The notes under the pieces were generated by a model that did not search any database, had not been told where the DNA came from, and saw only the letters and a program-made list of their open reading frames with translations. Position numbers and translations under genes: made by a program. From Polaribacter sargassicola (lineage in GTDB: Bacteria > Bacteroidota > Bacteroidia > Flavobacteriales > Flavobacteriaceae): a stretch of 64,000 nt of DNA. Positions within the stretch are counted from its first letter, which is position 1. Every line of letters begins with the position of its first letter. The stretch covers positions 124,001 through 188,000 of the forward strand of contig NZ_JAHDAU010000006.1 of the NCBI RefSeq assembly GCF_021991835.1, read 5' to 3'. Below are positions 1-8,233 of the stretch, in pieces.

Positions 1-152
1 GGAGTTCTTTCATAAGAAGTAATGCCATTTGTTAAACCTACTAACTCTAATTCTGAAATATCAAAATAATTAGGTCCACTATACTCTAAACTTTGAGCAT
101 TAATAAAGAAGCGTAAAAAAATAAATATCGATAATGCAGTTCTTTTTTTCAT
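1..152 (-). CDS. N-terminal part of an exported protein (partial, runs off window)
   Basis: Reading the minus strand from an ATG at 152 gives about 50 codons open to the window edge. The protein starts MKKRTALSIFIFLRFF and continues with NAQSLEYSGPN, a typical flavobacterial signal peptide with a predicted cut after NAQ. The remaining ~30 residues (ending GITSYERTP) match nothing I recognise. It lies on the same strand as lgt, about 95 bases beyond the lgt stop, so it could be the next gene of that cluster. The function is unknown because most of the gene is outside the window. Confidence 0.6.
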   Translation of the reverse strand, partial: MKKRTALSIFIFLRFFINAQSLEYSGPNYFDISELELVGLTNGITSYERT

Positions 153-246
153 AGCTTGTTAATTTAAGCATGAGAAAAAAGCTTACAATTACCTTATAAA
201 TATACTTTTTTTTTATTTAAGAATCAATTTAACTCTCTACGTCCGT

Positions 247-1068
247 TTATTTTTTCTTTCTAAACATTAGCCAAATTCCTATTAAAACTAACGGAATACT
301 TAAAACTTGCCCCGTATTTAAAGAGTTAAAAACCCAATCTTCTCTACCATCTACTTGTGCCTCTTTCAAGAATTCTATAAAAAACCTTAAAGACCAAAGT
401 ACTACCATAAAAAGACCAAATAGAAAACCTGTTTGTTCTTTTTTATCTGTTTTCCAAAATAAGTACCACATTACAAAAAATAGTGATAAATAACTAAATG
501 CTTCGTATAATTGTGTTGGATGTCTTGGCACAGTTTCTCCTGCAGCAGTAAAAATAACACCAAAGTTAGAACCTGTTTCTTTACCGTAAATTTCTGAATT
601 AAAGAAGTTACCAAAACGGATGAAAAAACCTGCTAAAGCAACCATAATTGCCAATCTATCTAAAATAAATAACCAAGGTTTTTGTAAATGTTTTTTAGCA
701 TAAAAATACATTGCTATAGGTATTGCTATTGCTGCACCATGACTTGCAAAACCTGTAAAACCTGTAAATTTCCAAGAGCCATTTACTTGCTTAAATGGTA
801 AAATAATTTCTAGCAAATGATCTTGATAATAATCCCAACTATAAAAGAAAACGTCTCCTAAACGCATCCCTATTAACATAGATACAAATGTGTACATAAA
901 CAAAGTATCTAATTTTTCTGTTGGCGTTCCGTCTTTAATGTATATCTTTTTCATTAAATGTAACCCCAATAGAAAAGCGGTTACAAACATTAAACTATAC
1001 CAACGTACTACAAAAAAACCTAAATCTATTCCTAATGATGGGTTCCACTCTATTGCTAAAAAACTCAT
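247..1068 (-). CDS. lgt: Prolipoprotein diacylglyceryl transferase
   Basis: Lgt transfers diacylglycerol from phosphatidylglycerol to the lipobox cysteine of prolipoproteins in the inner membrane, the first step of lipoprotein maturation. The 273-residue protein is strongly hydrophobic with about seven membrane segments. It carries family signatures: FASHGAAIAI near residue 110, the R-F-G-N-F-x-N-S-E segment (RFGNFFNSEIYG), and RHPTQLYEA. The open frame continues upstream to 1125, but I place the start at 1068 (MSFLAIEWNPSLG). The extra 19 residues would be translated from a dispersed palindrome (1093-1160) and have no family character. It is the third gene of a cysS-yidD-lgt run on the minus strand. 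Several predicted lipoproteins in this window (efflux adaptor, outer-membrane factor) would be its substrates. Confidence 0.93.
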   Translation of the reverse strand: MSFLAIEWNPSLGIDLGFFVVRWYSLMFVTAFLLGLHLMKKIYIKDGTPTEKLDTLFMYTFVSMLIGMRLGDVFFYSWDYYQDHLLEIILPFKQVNGSWKFTGFTGFASHGAAIAIPIAMYFYAKKHLQKPWLFILDRLAIMVALAGFFIRFGNFFNSEIYGKETGSNFGVIFTAAGETVPRHPTQLYEAFSYLSLFFVMWYLFWKTDKKEQTGFLFGLFMVVLWSLRFFIEFLKEAQVDGREDWVFNSLNTGQVLSIPLVLIGIWLMFRKKK

Positions 1069-1092
1069 ATTTTTAATTCTAATTGTATGTCT

Positions 1093-1165
1093 GGTCGAGC
1101 GCAGTCGAGACCTAATTAATATCAATAATTTATAATAAAACCTCTCGACTGCGCTCGAGGTGACA
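1093..1165. repeat. Inverted pair of dispersed flavobacterial palindromes between yidD and lgt
   Basis: TCGAGCGCAGTCGAGA at 1095-1110 is the exact reverse complement of TCTCGACTGCGCTCGA at 1143-1158, separated by 32 AT-rich bases. Each copy is itself partly palindromic (TCGA...TCGA), and the GC content stands far above the surroundings. The downstream copy continues into GAGGTGACA, giving the TGTCACCTCGAGCGCAGTC arrangement that I recognise as a short interspersed repeat in many flavobacterial genomes. A related copy lies inside purL at 45205-45229. The transcript could fold into a long stem and act as an attenuator or mRNA stabiliser between yidD and lgt. Confidence 0.85.
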
Positions 1166-1175
1166 ATTTTTAATT

Positions 1176-1409
1176 TTATTCTTTTTTATCCGGTACAGGA
1201 TCATAACCACTTCCACCCCATGGATGACAACTAAATATTCTTTTTAAAGCCAACCATCCGCCAGAAAATAAACCATGTTTTTGTAATGCTTCTATTGTAT
1301 AATTAGAACATGTTGGGCTATATCTACAAGTTGCAGGTGTATAAGGTGAAATTGCCGTTTGATAAAAACGAACCAATAATATAAATGGGTATGATAGTAT
1401 TTTTTTCAA
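1176..1409 (-). CDS. yidD: Membrane protein insertion efficiency factor YidD
   Basis: This is a 77-residue protein of the YidD family, small amphipathic proteins that assist YidC/Sec-dependent insertion of inner-membrane proteins. The family signature is complete: an N-terminal hydrophobic/amphipathic stretch ([19 protein letters not shown]), the cysteine cluster [15 protein letters not shown] around residues 28-42, and the C-terminal [14 protein letters not shown]. The length is normal for the family. It begins one base after the cysS stop codon, so the two are almost certainly co-transcribed and possibly translationally coupled. This placement is unlike the usual rnpA-yidD-yidC neighbourhood of Proteobacteria, but YidD is commonly found elsewhere in Bacteroidota. 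Confidence 0.93.
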   Translation of the reverse strand: MKKILSYPFILLVRFYQTAISPYTPATCRYSPTCSNYTIEALQKHGLFSGGWLALKRIFSCHPWGGSGYDPVPDKKE

Positions 1410-1410
1410 A

Positions 1411-2889
1411 CTAATTTATTGAAAAAGTTGTTCCTTCTTTTCCGTCTTTTAACTGAATTCCTAACTGAATTAATTCGTCTCTAATTTGATCTGATAAAGC
1501 CCAATCTTTGTTTTCTCTTGCTTCTTTTCTTAACTTGATTAATAGCTCTACAACGCCATTTATTTTTTCTGAATTGTCTTGAGAGTTTTCACTCATCAAC
1601 CCTAAAACATCAAAAACAAAAGCATTAATAGTTGCTTTAAAATCTGCTAAATCTTCTGCTGTTAAACTTGCTTTATTTTCTTTAATTTGATTAATAACTT
1701 TTACTGCATCAAATAAATGTGCTATTAAAATTGGTGTATTAAAATCGTCATTCATTGCTGCATAACAATTCTCTTTCCACTCTAATACGTTAAAAGTAGA
1801 TGTTTTCTTTGCTTCTATCTTTTCTAAAAAGTTTACGGCTTCCATTAACTTAGAATGTCCTTTTTCCGATGCCTCTAAAGCTTCTCCAGAAAAATCTAAA
1901 ATACTTCTATAATTGGCCTGCATATTAAAGAAACGAACAACACTTGCAGAAAATGCTTTAGGTAAAATTTCATTTTCTCCTGATAAAATTTCATTCGGTA
2001 AAATAAAATTTCCTGTAGATTTAGACATTCTTTGGCTGTTTAAAAGCAGCATATTTGTATGCATCCAATAATTTACAGGTGTTACACCACTACAAGTTTT
2101 AGATTGTGCAATTTCACATTCGTGATGCGGAAATTTTAAATCCATTCCACCACCATGAATATCAAAAGTTTCTCCTAAGTATTTTGTACTCATTACAGAA
2201 CACTCTAAATGCCAACCCGGAAAACCATCTGACCAAGGAGAAGGCCAACGCATTATATGCTTTTCGTCTGCTTTTTTCCAAAGAGCAAAATCTTGTGGGT
2301 TTTTCTTATCAGACTGTCCGTCTAAAGTTCTTGTATTGTGTATTAAATCTTCTACTTTTCTACCAGAAAGAATTCCGTAATTTTCTTTTTTATTGTACTC
2401 GTGCACATCAAAATAAACAGAACCATTTACTTCATAAGCAAAACCTTTTTCTATGATTTCTTTAATCATTTCTATTTGCTCTACAATATGCCCTGTTGCT
2501 GTTGGCTCTATACTTGGTGGTAAAAAATTATAATTTTTTAAAACATCATGAAAATCTACAGTATAACGCTGTACAACTTCCATTGGTTCTATTTGCTCTA
2601 AACGAGCTTTAATTGCTATTTTGTCTTCACCTTCATCTGCATCATTTTCTAAATGACCAGCATCTGTAATATTACGTACATAACGGACTTTATAGCCTAA
2701 ATGAAGAAAGTATCTATAAACAACATCAAAAAACATAAAGGTTCTTAAATTACCTAAATGCGCATTGCTATAAACGGTTGGTCCACAAACGTACATACCT
2801 ACGTATCCGTCTGTTATAGATTTAAAACTCTCTTTTTTCTTAGTTAAAGAGTTGTATACTTTAAGTTGATTTTCTTTGTACAGTTCCAT
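1411..2889 (-). CDS. cysS: Cysteinyl-tRNA synthetase
   Basis: This class I aminoacyl-tRNA synthetase charges tRNA-Cys in the cytoplasm. At 492 residues it has the usual length. Visible signatures are the zinc and ATP-binding N-terminus [16 protein letters not shown] (the HLGN is the HIGH-type motif), the zinc-ligand segment [12 protein letters not shown], the HHECEIAQS segment, and the RMSKSTGN version of the KMSKS loop. The C-terminal DALR/anticodon-binding part is present ([24 protein letters not shown]). It heads the cysS-yidD-lgt run. The ATG at 2889 fits the family start ([20 protein letters not shown]). Confidence 0.97.
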   Translation of the reverse strand: MELYKENQLKVYNSLTKKKESFKSITDGYVGMYVCGPTVYSNAHLGNLRTFMFFDVVYRYFLHLGYKVRYVRNITDAGHLENDADEGEDKIAIKARLEQIEPMEVVQRYTVDFHDVLKNYNFLPPSIEPTATGHIVEQIEMIKEIIEKGFAYEVNGSVYFDVHEYNKKENYGILSGRKVEDLIHNTRTLDGQSDKKNPQDFALWKKADEKHIMRWPSPWSDGFPGWHLECSVMSTKYLGETFDIHGGGMDLKFPHHECEIAQSKTCSGVTPVNYWMHTNMLLLNSQRMSKSTGNFILPNEILSGENEILPKAFSASVVRFFNMQANYRSILDFSGEALEASEKGHSKLMEAVNFLEKIEAKKTSTFNVLEWKENCYAAMNDDFNTPILIAHLFDAVKVINQIKENKASLTAEDLADFKATINAFVFDVLGLMSENSQDNSEKINGVVELLIKLRKEARENKDWALSDQIRDELIQLGIQLKDGKEGTTFSIN

Positions 2890-2990
2890 TAAAAAATTGC
2901 CTATTTACAACCGATAAAGATAGACACTTTAAAAAGAATAACGAAATGGAATTTGTTAGAAATTTTGTAAAAAATTAAGTAGTTTTTTTG

Positions 2991-4397
2991 CTATAGAATT
3001 TCTCTTTCAATTGTTAGTTTACTATTTTTTCCGTTGATAATAAAAGATTTATTAGTTTCTAATGTTTGTATTGATCCATTAAACACTGATGTTTTTTTGT
3101 TAGAAGATGTATTTTTTGGCAAATAAACATTACTTGCTCTTAATTTAAACGTATCATTGGCTGCAGATAGGTGTAAAAATGCATTAGAATTATTTAAAAT
3201 TAATTGAAACATTTTGTGTTTTGGTATGATGTTTAGAATATTTAATTCGCCAAACTTATTTACAATCTTAACATTCTCATTTATGTTTGCTATTTTTAAT
3301 TCTGATGAATTATTAGATAATTCTGTATTTGTAATTGATGCTATTTTAGCATCAATTACATTGTTTAAAAATAAAGTACAGCCATTTAAAGTGTTAATGG
3401 TAACTTTAGAAAAATCTATATTTAACCTTCCTCCTGTTAAATTATCTATATCAAAAGAACCATATTTTATATTCCCAGAAGCTACTGTTTTTGGTAATTT
3501 TATTTTAGAATGACGTGTATTTAAATTAAAAGTAGCCTCTTTTGGTACTTTAATTTCTAGACGTTTTTTTATGTTTATTTTCTTTCCGTTTATAATTAAA
3601 TCATCTGAGTTAGATTTAAAATCCATTCTCATTTCCATAATTTGTTTTTTAGCTTCGGCTAAACTCTTTTTAATTTCTTCTTTATCAATTTTTTGAAACT
3701 CAATTTTTGCTTTTTCTAAATCTTCTTTTATTTTTATTCTAGACTTTTTAAGTTCTTCTTTTAACTTTTTCTTGTTAAAAGTCATCTTTTCTTTTAGCTC
3801 TTTATACTTTTTAGTTTTCTTAAAAGCTTCCCAATCTTCTTTAGATTTAATCCATATTTTTTCTCCATCGTGTTCCCACTTAAAAGAAAAGTCATTATCT
3901 CTATACATATCTTCTTCAAGATCATCAAAATTAAAATCGAAGTCAAAATCAAAGTCAAAATCGAAATCAAAGTCAAAATCAAAATCCATATCAGGAATTA
4001 TAATTGAATCAAAATCTGGTAATTGAATATCTGGCATTTCAAAATCTATATTTTCATGAAAAATAAAATCGTTTCTTAATCCAGAAAAACCTTTTTCTAA
4101 AGAGGTAATTTTCACTTTTGTTTTATTACCTAAAGCTTCAAAATTCCAATTTTTAAAATATTTTTCTGCTTCTTCTTTAGACATTCCTTCTACTTCTATA
4201 AAAGCGTCTATTTGCACTTCATTTTTATCCCAATTTGTTACGTTAATTTCTGTGTTAGATGCATTTATTACAACCTCTACATCTTTATTAACAGTAAATT
4301 TTTCGGTAAACTTTTTATCATATTTTTGTGCAAATGTGGTTCCTAAAAAACCAATAGCAAAAAACATTATTAAACCTTTATATAACTTGTATTTCAT
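2991..4397 (-). CDS. Exported DUF4097-like protein with (Asp-Phe)n tract
   Basis: This is a 468-residue protein with a signal peptide (GLIMFFAIGFLGTTFAQ). After a mature N-terminus of DUF4097/adhesin-like beta strands (VVINASNTEINVTNWDKNEV) comes a low-complexity run of alternating Asp and Phe at about residues 136-156, encoded at 3930-3990. A Lys/Glu-rich region of roughly 100 residues follows and is probably a long charged helix. The C-terminal part again consists of repeated beta strands (FNLNTRHSKIKLPKTVASG, KYGSFDIDNLTGG) typical of such putative adhesin domains. It is the third gene of an ECF sigma operon, overlapping the anti-sigma-like gene by 20 bases. Proteins of this type are often cell-envelope outputs of such sigma systems; that role is inference. 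Confidence 0.75.
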   Translation of the reverse strand: MKYKLYKGLIMFFAIGFLGTTFAQKYDKKFTEKFTVNKDVEVVINASNTEINVTNWDKNEVQIDAFIEVEGMSKEEAEKYFKNWNFEALGNKTKVKITSLEKGFSGLRNDFIFHENIDFEMPDIQLPDFDSIIIPDMDFDFDFDFDFDFDFDFDFNFDDLEEDMYRDNDFSFKWEHDGEKIWIKSKEDWEAFKKTKKYKELKEKMTFNKKKLKEELKKSRIKIKEDLEKAKIEFQKIDKEEIKKSLAEAKKQIMEMRMDFKSNSDDLIINGKKINIKKRLEIKVPKEATFNLNTRHSKIKLPKTVASGNIKYGSFDIDNLTGGRLNIDFSKVTINTLNGCTLFLNNVIDAKIASITNTELSNNSSELKIANINENVKIVNKFGELNILNIIPKHKMFQLILNNSNAFLHLSAANDTFKLRASNVYLPKNTSSNKKTSVFNGSIQTLETNKSFIINGKNSKLTIEREIL

Positions 4398-4950
4398 TTT
4401 GTTTTGTGTTTAAATTTTTAAGTTGTTTTATTTGCTTTTTCAAGCGTTTTAACAGCTGTAAACGTAATTGTAAATTACTAATCAATGCATCTATTGTTAC
4501 ATCATTAATACCATTTATATTGAGCTCTTTGGTTAATGATTTGTATTCTTTGGTAAGTTCTGCTACTTTTAATAAATAGTCATCAACAATATCTTTGTTT
4601 TCTTCTGATAAATCTAACTGACTAATTTCTAAATTAATGCTATTTACATAATAACTTTCTATTGTTTGAAACTCTGGAGAAATACTACCTAAACTTATTT
4701 CTTTTTGTACGGGTTTACTTTCTATTTTTATAGGTGTTTCTATATTTTTAGAAGGATAAAACTTAACAGCCAAACTAATTAATAACACAACCGAAGCGGC
4801 TATTGAAAGCCATTTATAATTTTTCTTTTTTTGTTTTGGTTGATGCATTTCTTGTTGTAATAATGCCTCAAACTTTTTGGTATGATTAGTAGATAACTCT
4901 ACACCTTCTTCTTTATATTCTTTTACTAAATCTCTAATATCCTTCTGCAT
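4378..4950 (-). CDS. Putative membrane anti-sigma factor
   Basis: This 190-residue protein has a cytoplasmic N-terminal ~45 residues, one membrane segment (WLSIAASVVLLISLAVKFY, about residues 46-64) and a helical periplasmic C-terminal domain rich in Leu, Lys and Glu. The single-membrane-pass layout and its position directly after an ECF sigma gene, with a 17-base overlap, suggest that it holds the sigma factor inactive at the membrane. I see no clear zinc-binding anti-sigma motif (HxxxCxxC), so it belongs to the poorly conserved Bacteroidota type. It also overlaps the downstream exported protein by 20 bases, which implies coupled translation of all three genes. Confidence 0.7.
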   Translation of the reverse strand: MQKDIRDLVKEYKEEGVELSTNHTKKFEALLQQEMHQPKQKKKNYKWLSIAASVVLLISLAVKFYPSKNIETPIKIESKPVQKEISLGSISPEFQTIESYYVNSINLEISQLDLSEENKDIVDDYLLKVAELTKEYKSLTKELNINGINDVTIDALISNLQLRLQLLKRLKKQIKQLKNLNTKQNEIQVI

Positions 4951-5491
4951 AACTCATATTTTTTAACTGCTCTTTTACTAATTTTTTACCTCGTAACAAA
5001 TGGGTTCTAGAAGTGTTTTCAGTAATATTTAATACTTGTGATATTTCTTGATGATCATAACCTTCTAATAAATATAAAGTTAAAACCAATCTATATTTTT
5101 CTTTTAGATTATTAATAACTGTAATAATTTCATCAACAGAGATTGTACTTTCTACTTGCCAATCATCTTTTTCTATTTTTGTAACTACCTCTTGGTCTAT
5201 CTGTATTAATTCTAATTTATTTTTCTTTAAATAATCTATACTTTGGTTGATCACAATCCGCTTTAACCAAGCACCAAATGCTACTTCATTTTTATATTTT
5301 TTAATATTCTTAAACGCTTTTATAAATGCTTCTTGCATTACATCTTCTGCTAAAAACCGATCTTTAACATATCTAAAAGCTACTAAAAACATAGCTTTAC
5401 AATACAAATTATATAACTGCATTTGCGATTTTTGGCAGTTATCTTTGCATTGGTCAATGATTGGCTGGTGTAGTTGTTTTGTTGATTTCAT
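4934..5491 (-). CDS. RNA polymerase ECF sigma-70 factor
   Basis: This 185-residue protein has the two-domain layout of extracytoplasmic-function sigma factors. Region 2 is at about residues 20-90, with the core-binding and -10-recognition segment (FRYVKDRFLAEDVMQEAFIK then FGAWLKRIVINQSIDYL). Region 4 is at about residues 115-180, with the helix-turn-helix (YDHQEISQVLNITENTSRTHL). It heads an overlapping three-gene unit with a membrane anti-sigma-like protein and an exported beta-strand protein, so it probably responds to an envelope signal. The target promoters cannot be deduced here. Autoregulation is possible, but no operator is obvious upstream. Confidence 0.9.
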   Translation of the reverse strand: MKSTKQLHQPIIDQCKDNCQKSQMQLYNLYCKAMFLVAFRYVKDRFLAEDVMQEAFIKAFKNIKKYKNEVAFGAWLKRIVINQSIDYLKKNKLELIQIDQEVVTKIEKDDWQVESTISVDEIITVINNLKEKYRLVLTLYLLEGYDHQEISQVLNITENTSRTHLLRGKKLVKEQLKNMSYAEGY

Positions 5492-5608
5492 TGAAACTGT
5501 CTTACCTTAAAGACGAGTGTTTTTTAGCGTTGTTGCAAAATTGACAAATATTTATCGATTTTAAATAAATCTTTACACTTAGATTTTATTTAAAAACATT
5601 ACAAACAG

Positions 5609-5616
5609 TACTTTTG
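5609..5616 (+). promoter_or_regulatory. Bacteroidota -7 element for the MFS gene
   Basis: TACTTTTG matches the TAnnTTTG -7 consensus of the Bacteroidota housekeeping sigma factor exactly. It lies 28 bases before the ATG at 5644, and this supports that ATG over the upstream TTG at 5614, which lies within the element itself. No convincing -33 TTG is seen at the expected distance. Confidence 0.6.
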
Positions 5617-5643
5617 CGCAACCAAAAGATAATTAAAAACTTT

Positions 5644-6798
5644 ATGATTAAGAAAAATTTATTATCATTAGCTCTAGGAACATTTGCTATTGGAATGACA
5701 GAGTTTACAATGATGGGTATTTTACCAGACATTGCAAAAGACTTAAATATTGATATTCCTTCTGCTGGTCATTTAATCTCTTTATACGCATTAGGTGTTG
5801 TTATTGGTTCTCCTATCTTAGTGCTTTTTACGGCAAAATACTCACCAAGAAAAGTATTAATTTTTCTAATGTTATTGTTTGCTGTATTTAATGGTTTATT
5901 TGCTATTTCTCCTATATATAGTGTTTTACTAATTTCTAGATTTATGGCTGGTTTACCTCACGGAGCATTTTTTGGTGTAGGCTCTGTAGTGGCTGCTAGT
6001 TTTGCAGAAGAGGGAAAAAAAGCACAAGCAATTGCTATTATGGTTACTGGTATGACAGTTGCTAATCTTATAGGAGTTCCTTTGGGTACTTATGTTGGTC
6101 ATCATTTTTCTTGGAGATATACTTATTTACTAATAAGTCTTTTTGGTTTATTATCTATGCTTTCTATTTACTTCTGGATTCCTAAAATGCAACCGCTTAC
6201 AGAAGTTAGTAAAAAAAGTCAGTTGGCTTATTTTAAAACTAAAAAAGCTTGGGTAATTATTGCTATTATTTCTATTGGTACAGGTGGTTTATTTGCTTGG
6301 TTAAGTTATATAGCTCCTTTAATGACAGAAATTACAAAAGTTAGTGAAGATGGAATACCATTTATCATGGTTTTAGTTGGTTTAGGTATGATTATAGGAA
6401 ATCTATTAGGTGGTAAATTAGCAGACATTATTACGCCCCAAAAAACAGTAATTGTTTGTTTTATTTTTATGTTGCTTTGTTTATTGGTGGTTTATTTTAC
6501 AGCTCATATTCCTTTTATGAGTTACTTAATGGCTTTTACAACAGGTATTGCTGGTTTTAGTTGTTCTTCTCCTATACAAATGCTTTTAATAGATTCTGCA
6601 AAAGGTTCAGAAAGTATGGCTGCAGCTGGTGGTCAATCTAGTTTTAATTTAGGTAATACAATGGGCGCGTTTTTTGGAGGATTACCTATAACTTACGGAT
6701 TTGCCTACAACTCTCCGCTATTAATTGGAGTTGCAATGGTAACTATTGGTATTTGTTTTTCTTTTTATTATTTAGTTTTACTTAAAAAAACAAACTAA
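5644..6798 (+). CDS. MFS efflux transporter, AraJ-like DHA1 family
   Basis: This is a 384-residue inner-membrane major-facilitator protein with about 12 membrane segments. The first is LLSLALGTFAIGMTEFTMMG, the GTFxIGxTEF signature of the arabinose-efflux/AraJ group of drug:H+ antiporters. FMAGLPHGAFFGVGSVVA near residue 105 is the other group signature. The loop between segments 2 and 3 carries TAKYSPRKVLI in place of the classical G-x-x-x-D-R-x-G-R-R motif. The substrate cannot be told from sequence. I chose ATG 5644 because a -7 promoter element lies just upstream. The gene stands alone and converges with the dehydrogenase gene across a shared terminator. Confidence 0.85.
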   Translation: MIKKNLLSLALGTFAIGMTEFTMMGILPDIAKDLNIDIPSAGHLISLYALGVVIGSPILVLFTAKYSPRKVLIFLMLLFAVFNGLFAISPIYSVLLISRFMAGLPHGAFFGVGSVVAASFAEEGKKAQAIAIMVTGMTVANLIGVPLGTYVGHHFSWRYTYLLISLFGLLSMLSIYFWIPKMQPLTEVSKKSQLAYFKTKKAWVIIAIISIGTGGLFAWLSYIAPLMTEITKVSEDGIPFIMVLVGLGMIIGNLLGGKLADIITPQKTVIVCFIFMLLCLLVVYFTAHIPFMSYLMAFTTGIAGFSCSSPIQMLLIDSAKGSESMAAAGGQSSFNLGNTMGAFFGGLPITYGFAYNSPLLIGVAMVTIGICFSFYYLVLLKKTN

Positions 6799-6821
6799 TT
6801 ACAGATTTAAAATTAAACAAT

Positions 6822-6856
6822 AAAAAACACAAGCACTTTATAGTACTTGTGTTTTT
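6822..6856. terminator. Bidirectional terminator between MFS and dehydrogenase genes
   Basis: A hairpin with arms AAAACACAAG and CTTGTGTTTT and a short imperfect inner stem is flanked by A-runs on one side and T-runs on the other. It sits between two convergent genes, so it can stop transcription from both sides. Confidence 0.8.
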
Positions 6857-6900
6857 ATAATATCTATTTTTAGCTTTTTTATAAAAACTAAAAAAATTAA

Positions 6901-7782
6901 TTATTTTTTTAACTCTGTAAAATAATCAAAAATTTCTGGTACGTTAGCTTGTCCCATACCTGCATCTAAAGCAGTTTGTAAATTGCTAGATGTCGCTTTT
7001 GCAATATCAGAAACAGTACCTAAATCATCCATCATTTGTACAAAATACCCTAAATCTTTATTTGCATTTGCAATTGAAAAACCTAAATCACTTACGTTAT
7101 CTACAGCGTAATGCTTACAAAATTTCATAAATGGAGAGTTTGATGGACCTGAAGACATGATATCAAAAAGTTGCTGACCATCTACACCTGCTAATTTTGC
7201 AGCTGCAAAAGCTTGAGACATTGCTACAACAGTAGTCATTCCCATAAAGTTATTAATTAACTTTGTTGTGTGTCCTGCTCCTAAACCTCCTAAATAAAAT
7301 ACATTTTCTCCTTGCTCGTCAAGAACTGGTTTTACTTTTTCAAAAGTTTCTTTGTCACCAGCAGCCATTATATTAAGTAATCCATCTTTTGCGTGAGCTG
7401 GTGTACGCCCTAATGGTGCATCAATCATACCTGCTCCTTTTTCTGCAAGATCTTTACCTATCTTTTTAGTAGATTCTGGTATAGATGTTCCAAAATCTAT
7501 TACAACAGCACCTTCTTTAATACCTGCTAAAATACCTTCTTCTCCGTAAACGATCTTTTCTACAACAGCAGAAGTAGTTAAGCAAAACATAACAATATCG
7601 CTTTTTTCAGCTAATTCTTTAGGTGAAGCTGCTTCTGTAGCATTACCACGAGCAATAACAGTTGCAACTGCATCTTTATTAAGATCCATTACTGATAATT
7701 CGTAACCTCTTTTTTGTAGGTTTTCAACCATATTTGCTCCCATAAGGCCAAGACCGATAAATCCGATAGTAGGTTTTTTCAT
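6901..7782 (-). CDS. NAD(P)-dependent oxidoreductase of the 3-hydroxyisobutyrate dehydrogenase family
   Basis: This 293-residue soluble enzyme starts with a Rossmann nucleotide-binding fold (GFIGLGLMGANMVENL, residues 8-23). The beta-hydroxyacid dehydrogenase substrate motif lies at about 120-135 (DAPLGRTPAHAKDG, normally DAPVSGGxxGA), and the catalytic-lysine segment GAGHTTKLINNFMG near 168-181. The family oxidises 3-hydroxyisobutyrate, tartronate semialdehyde and related beta-hydroxyacids or reduces the semialdehydes. The altered DAPLGRTPAHA motif resembles the glyoxylate/succinic-semialdehyde reductase and sulfolactaldehyde-type branch more than classical MmsB, so I do not assign the substrate. 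It is a single gene with its own -7 element at 7817-7824. Confidence 0.85.
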   Translation of the reverse strand: MKKPTIGFIGLGLMGANMVENLQKRGYELSVMDLNKDAVATVIARGNATEAASPKELAEKSDIVMFCLTTSAVVEKIVYGEEGILAGIKEGAVVIDFGTSIPESTKKIGKDLAEKGAGMIDAPLGRTPAHAKDGLLNIMAAGDKETFEKVKPVLDEQGENVFYLGGLGAGHTTKLINNFMGMTTVVAMSQAFAAAKLAGVDGQQLFDIMSSGPSNSPFMKFCKHYAVDNVSDLGFSIANANKDLGYFVQMMDDLGTVSDIAKATSSNLQTALDAGMGQANVPEIFDYFTELKK

Positions 7783-7816
7783 TTTTGATTTATTTTTTAA
7801 TTTTTTATTATTTGTA

Positions 7817-7824
7817 CAAAGATA
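7817..7824 (-). promoter_or_regulatory. -7 element of the dehydrogenase gene
   Basis: On the minus strand the sequence reads TATCTTTG, an exact TAnnTTTG match. It lies 34 bases upstream of the ATG at 7782, which gives a short untranslated leader. Confidence 0.55.
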
Positions 7825-8219
7825 TGCATCTGTTACTTAAAATAAAGTTTCACACAGAAAAAAACAAAATTCTAACAAATAAATAGGGATATTTAACATA
7901 ATCCTTACATTTTACCTGTCTGTAAAATTTAAATAAGTGAAACAGATAAAGAACATAACTTTTAAGTTTGATATAAATAAATTATAACCTCAAAAAATGA
8001 TTTAAAATCGAGTAGTATTTGTTTTTAATTAATAATTTAAGTACTTAAAATAGCATATTTTTAAATTTAAGTCAATCAATTTACTTGAAAGTTGATAACA
8101 AAAATTATACAAATTTATTATTTCTCTTTTTTTTATATTAAAAAAATACATTATTTGTAAACTAACCTATTATACAAACTTAAAAATGAAGTTTGTTTGG
8201 TAAAATTATAGAATTGATA
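7825..8219. other. AT-rich intergenic region with no visible gene
   Basis: This is nearly 400 bases of very AT-rich DNA between the divergent dehydrogenase and small exported-protein genes. It contains many A/T runs but no open frame with coding character, no tRNA-like fold and no strong palindrome. It probably holds upstream promoter elements for both sides. Confidence 0.6.
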
Positions 8220-8227
8220 TAGTTTTG
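8220..8227 (+). promoter_or_regulatory. -7 element directly at the start of the small exported gene
   Basis: TAGTTTTG matches TAnnTTTG exactly and ends only six bases before the ATG at 8234. If functional, transcription would begin at or next to the start codon, giving a leaderless mRNA. Confidence 0.4.
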
Positions 8228-8233
8228 CCTCCG

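Noticed and set aside
3772..4026. Plus-strand frame with a Ser-Lys repeat opposite the (Asp-Phe)n tract
   Set aside because: It is the antisense shadow of the hexanucleotide repeat in the minus-strand exported-protein gene and has no independent start signals.
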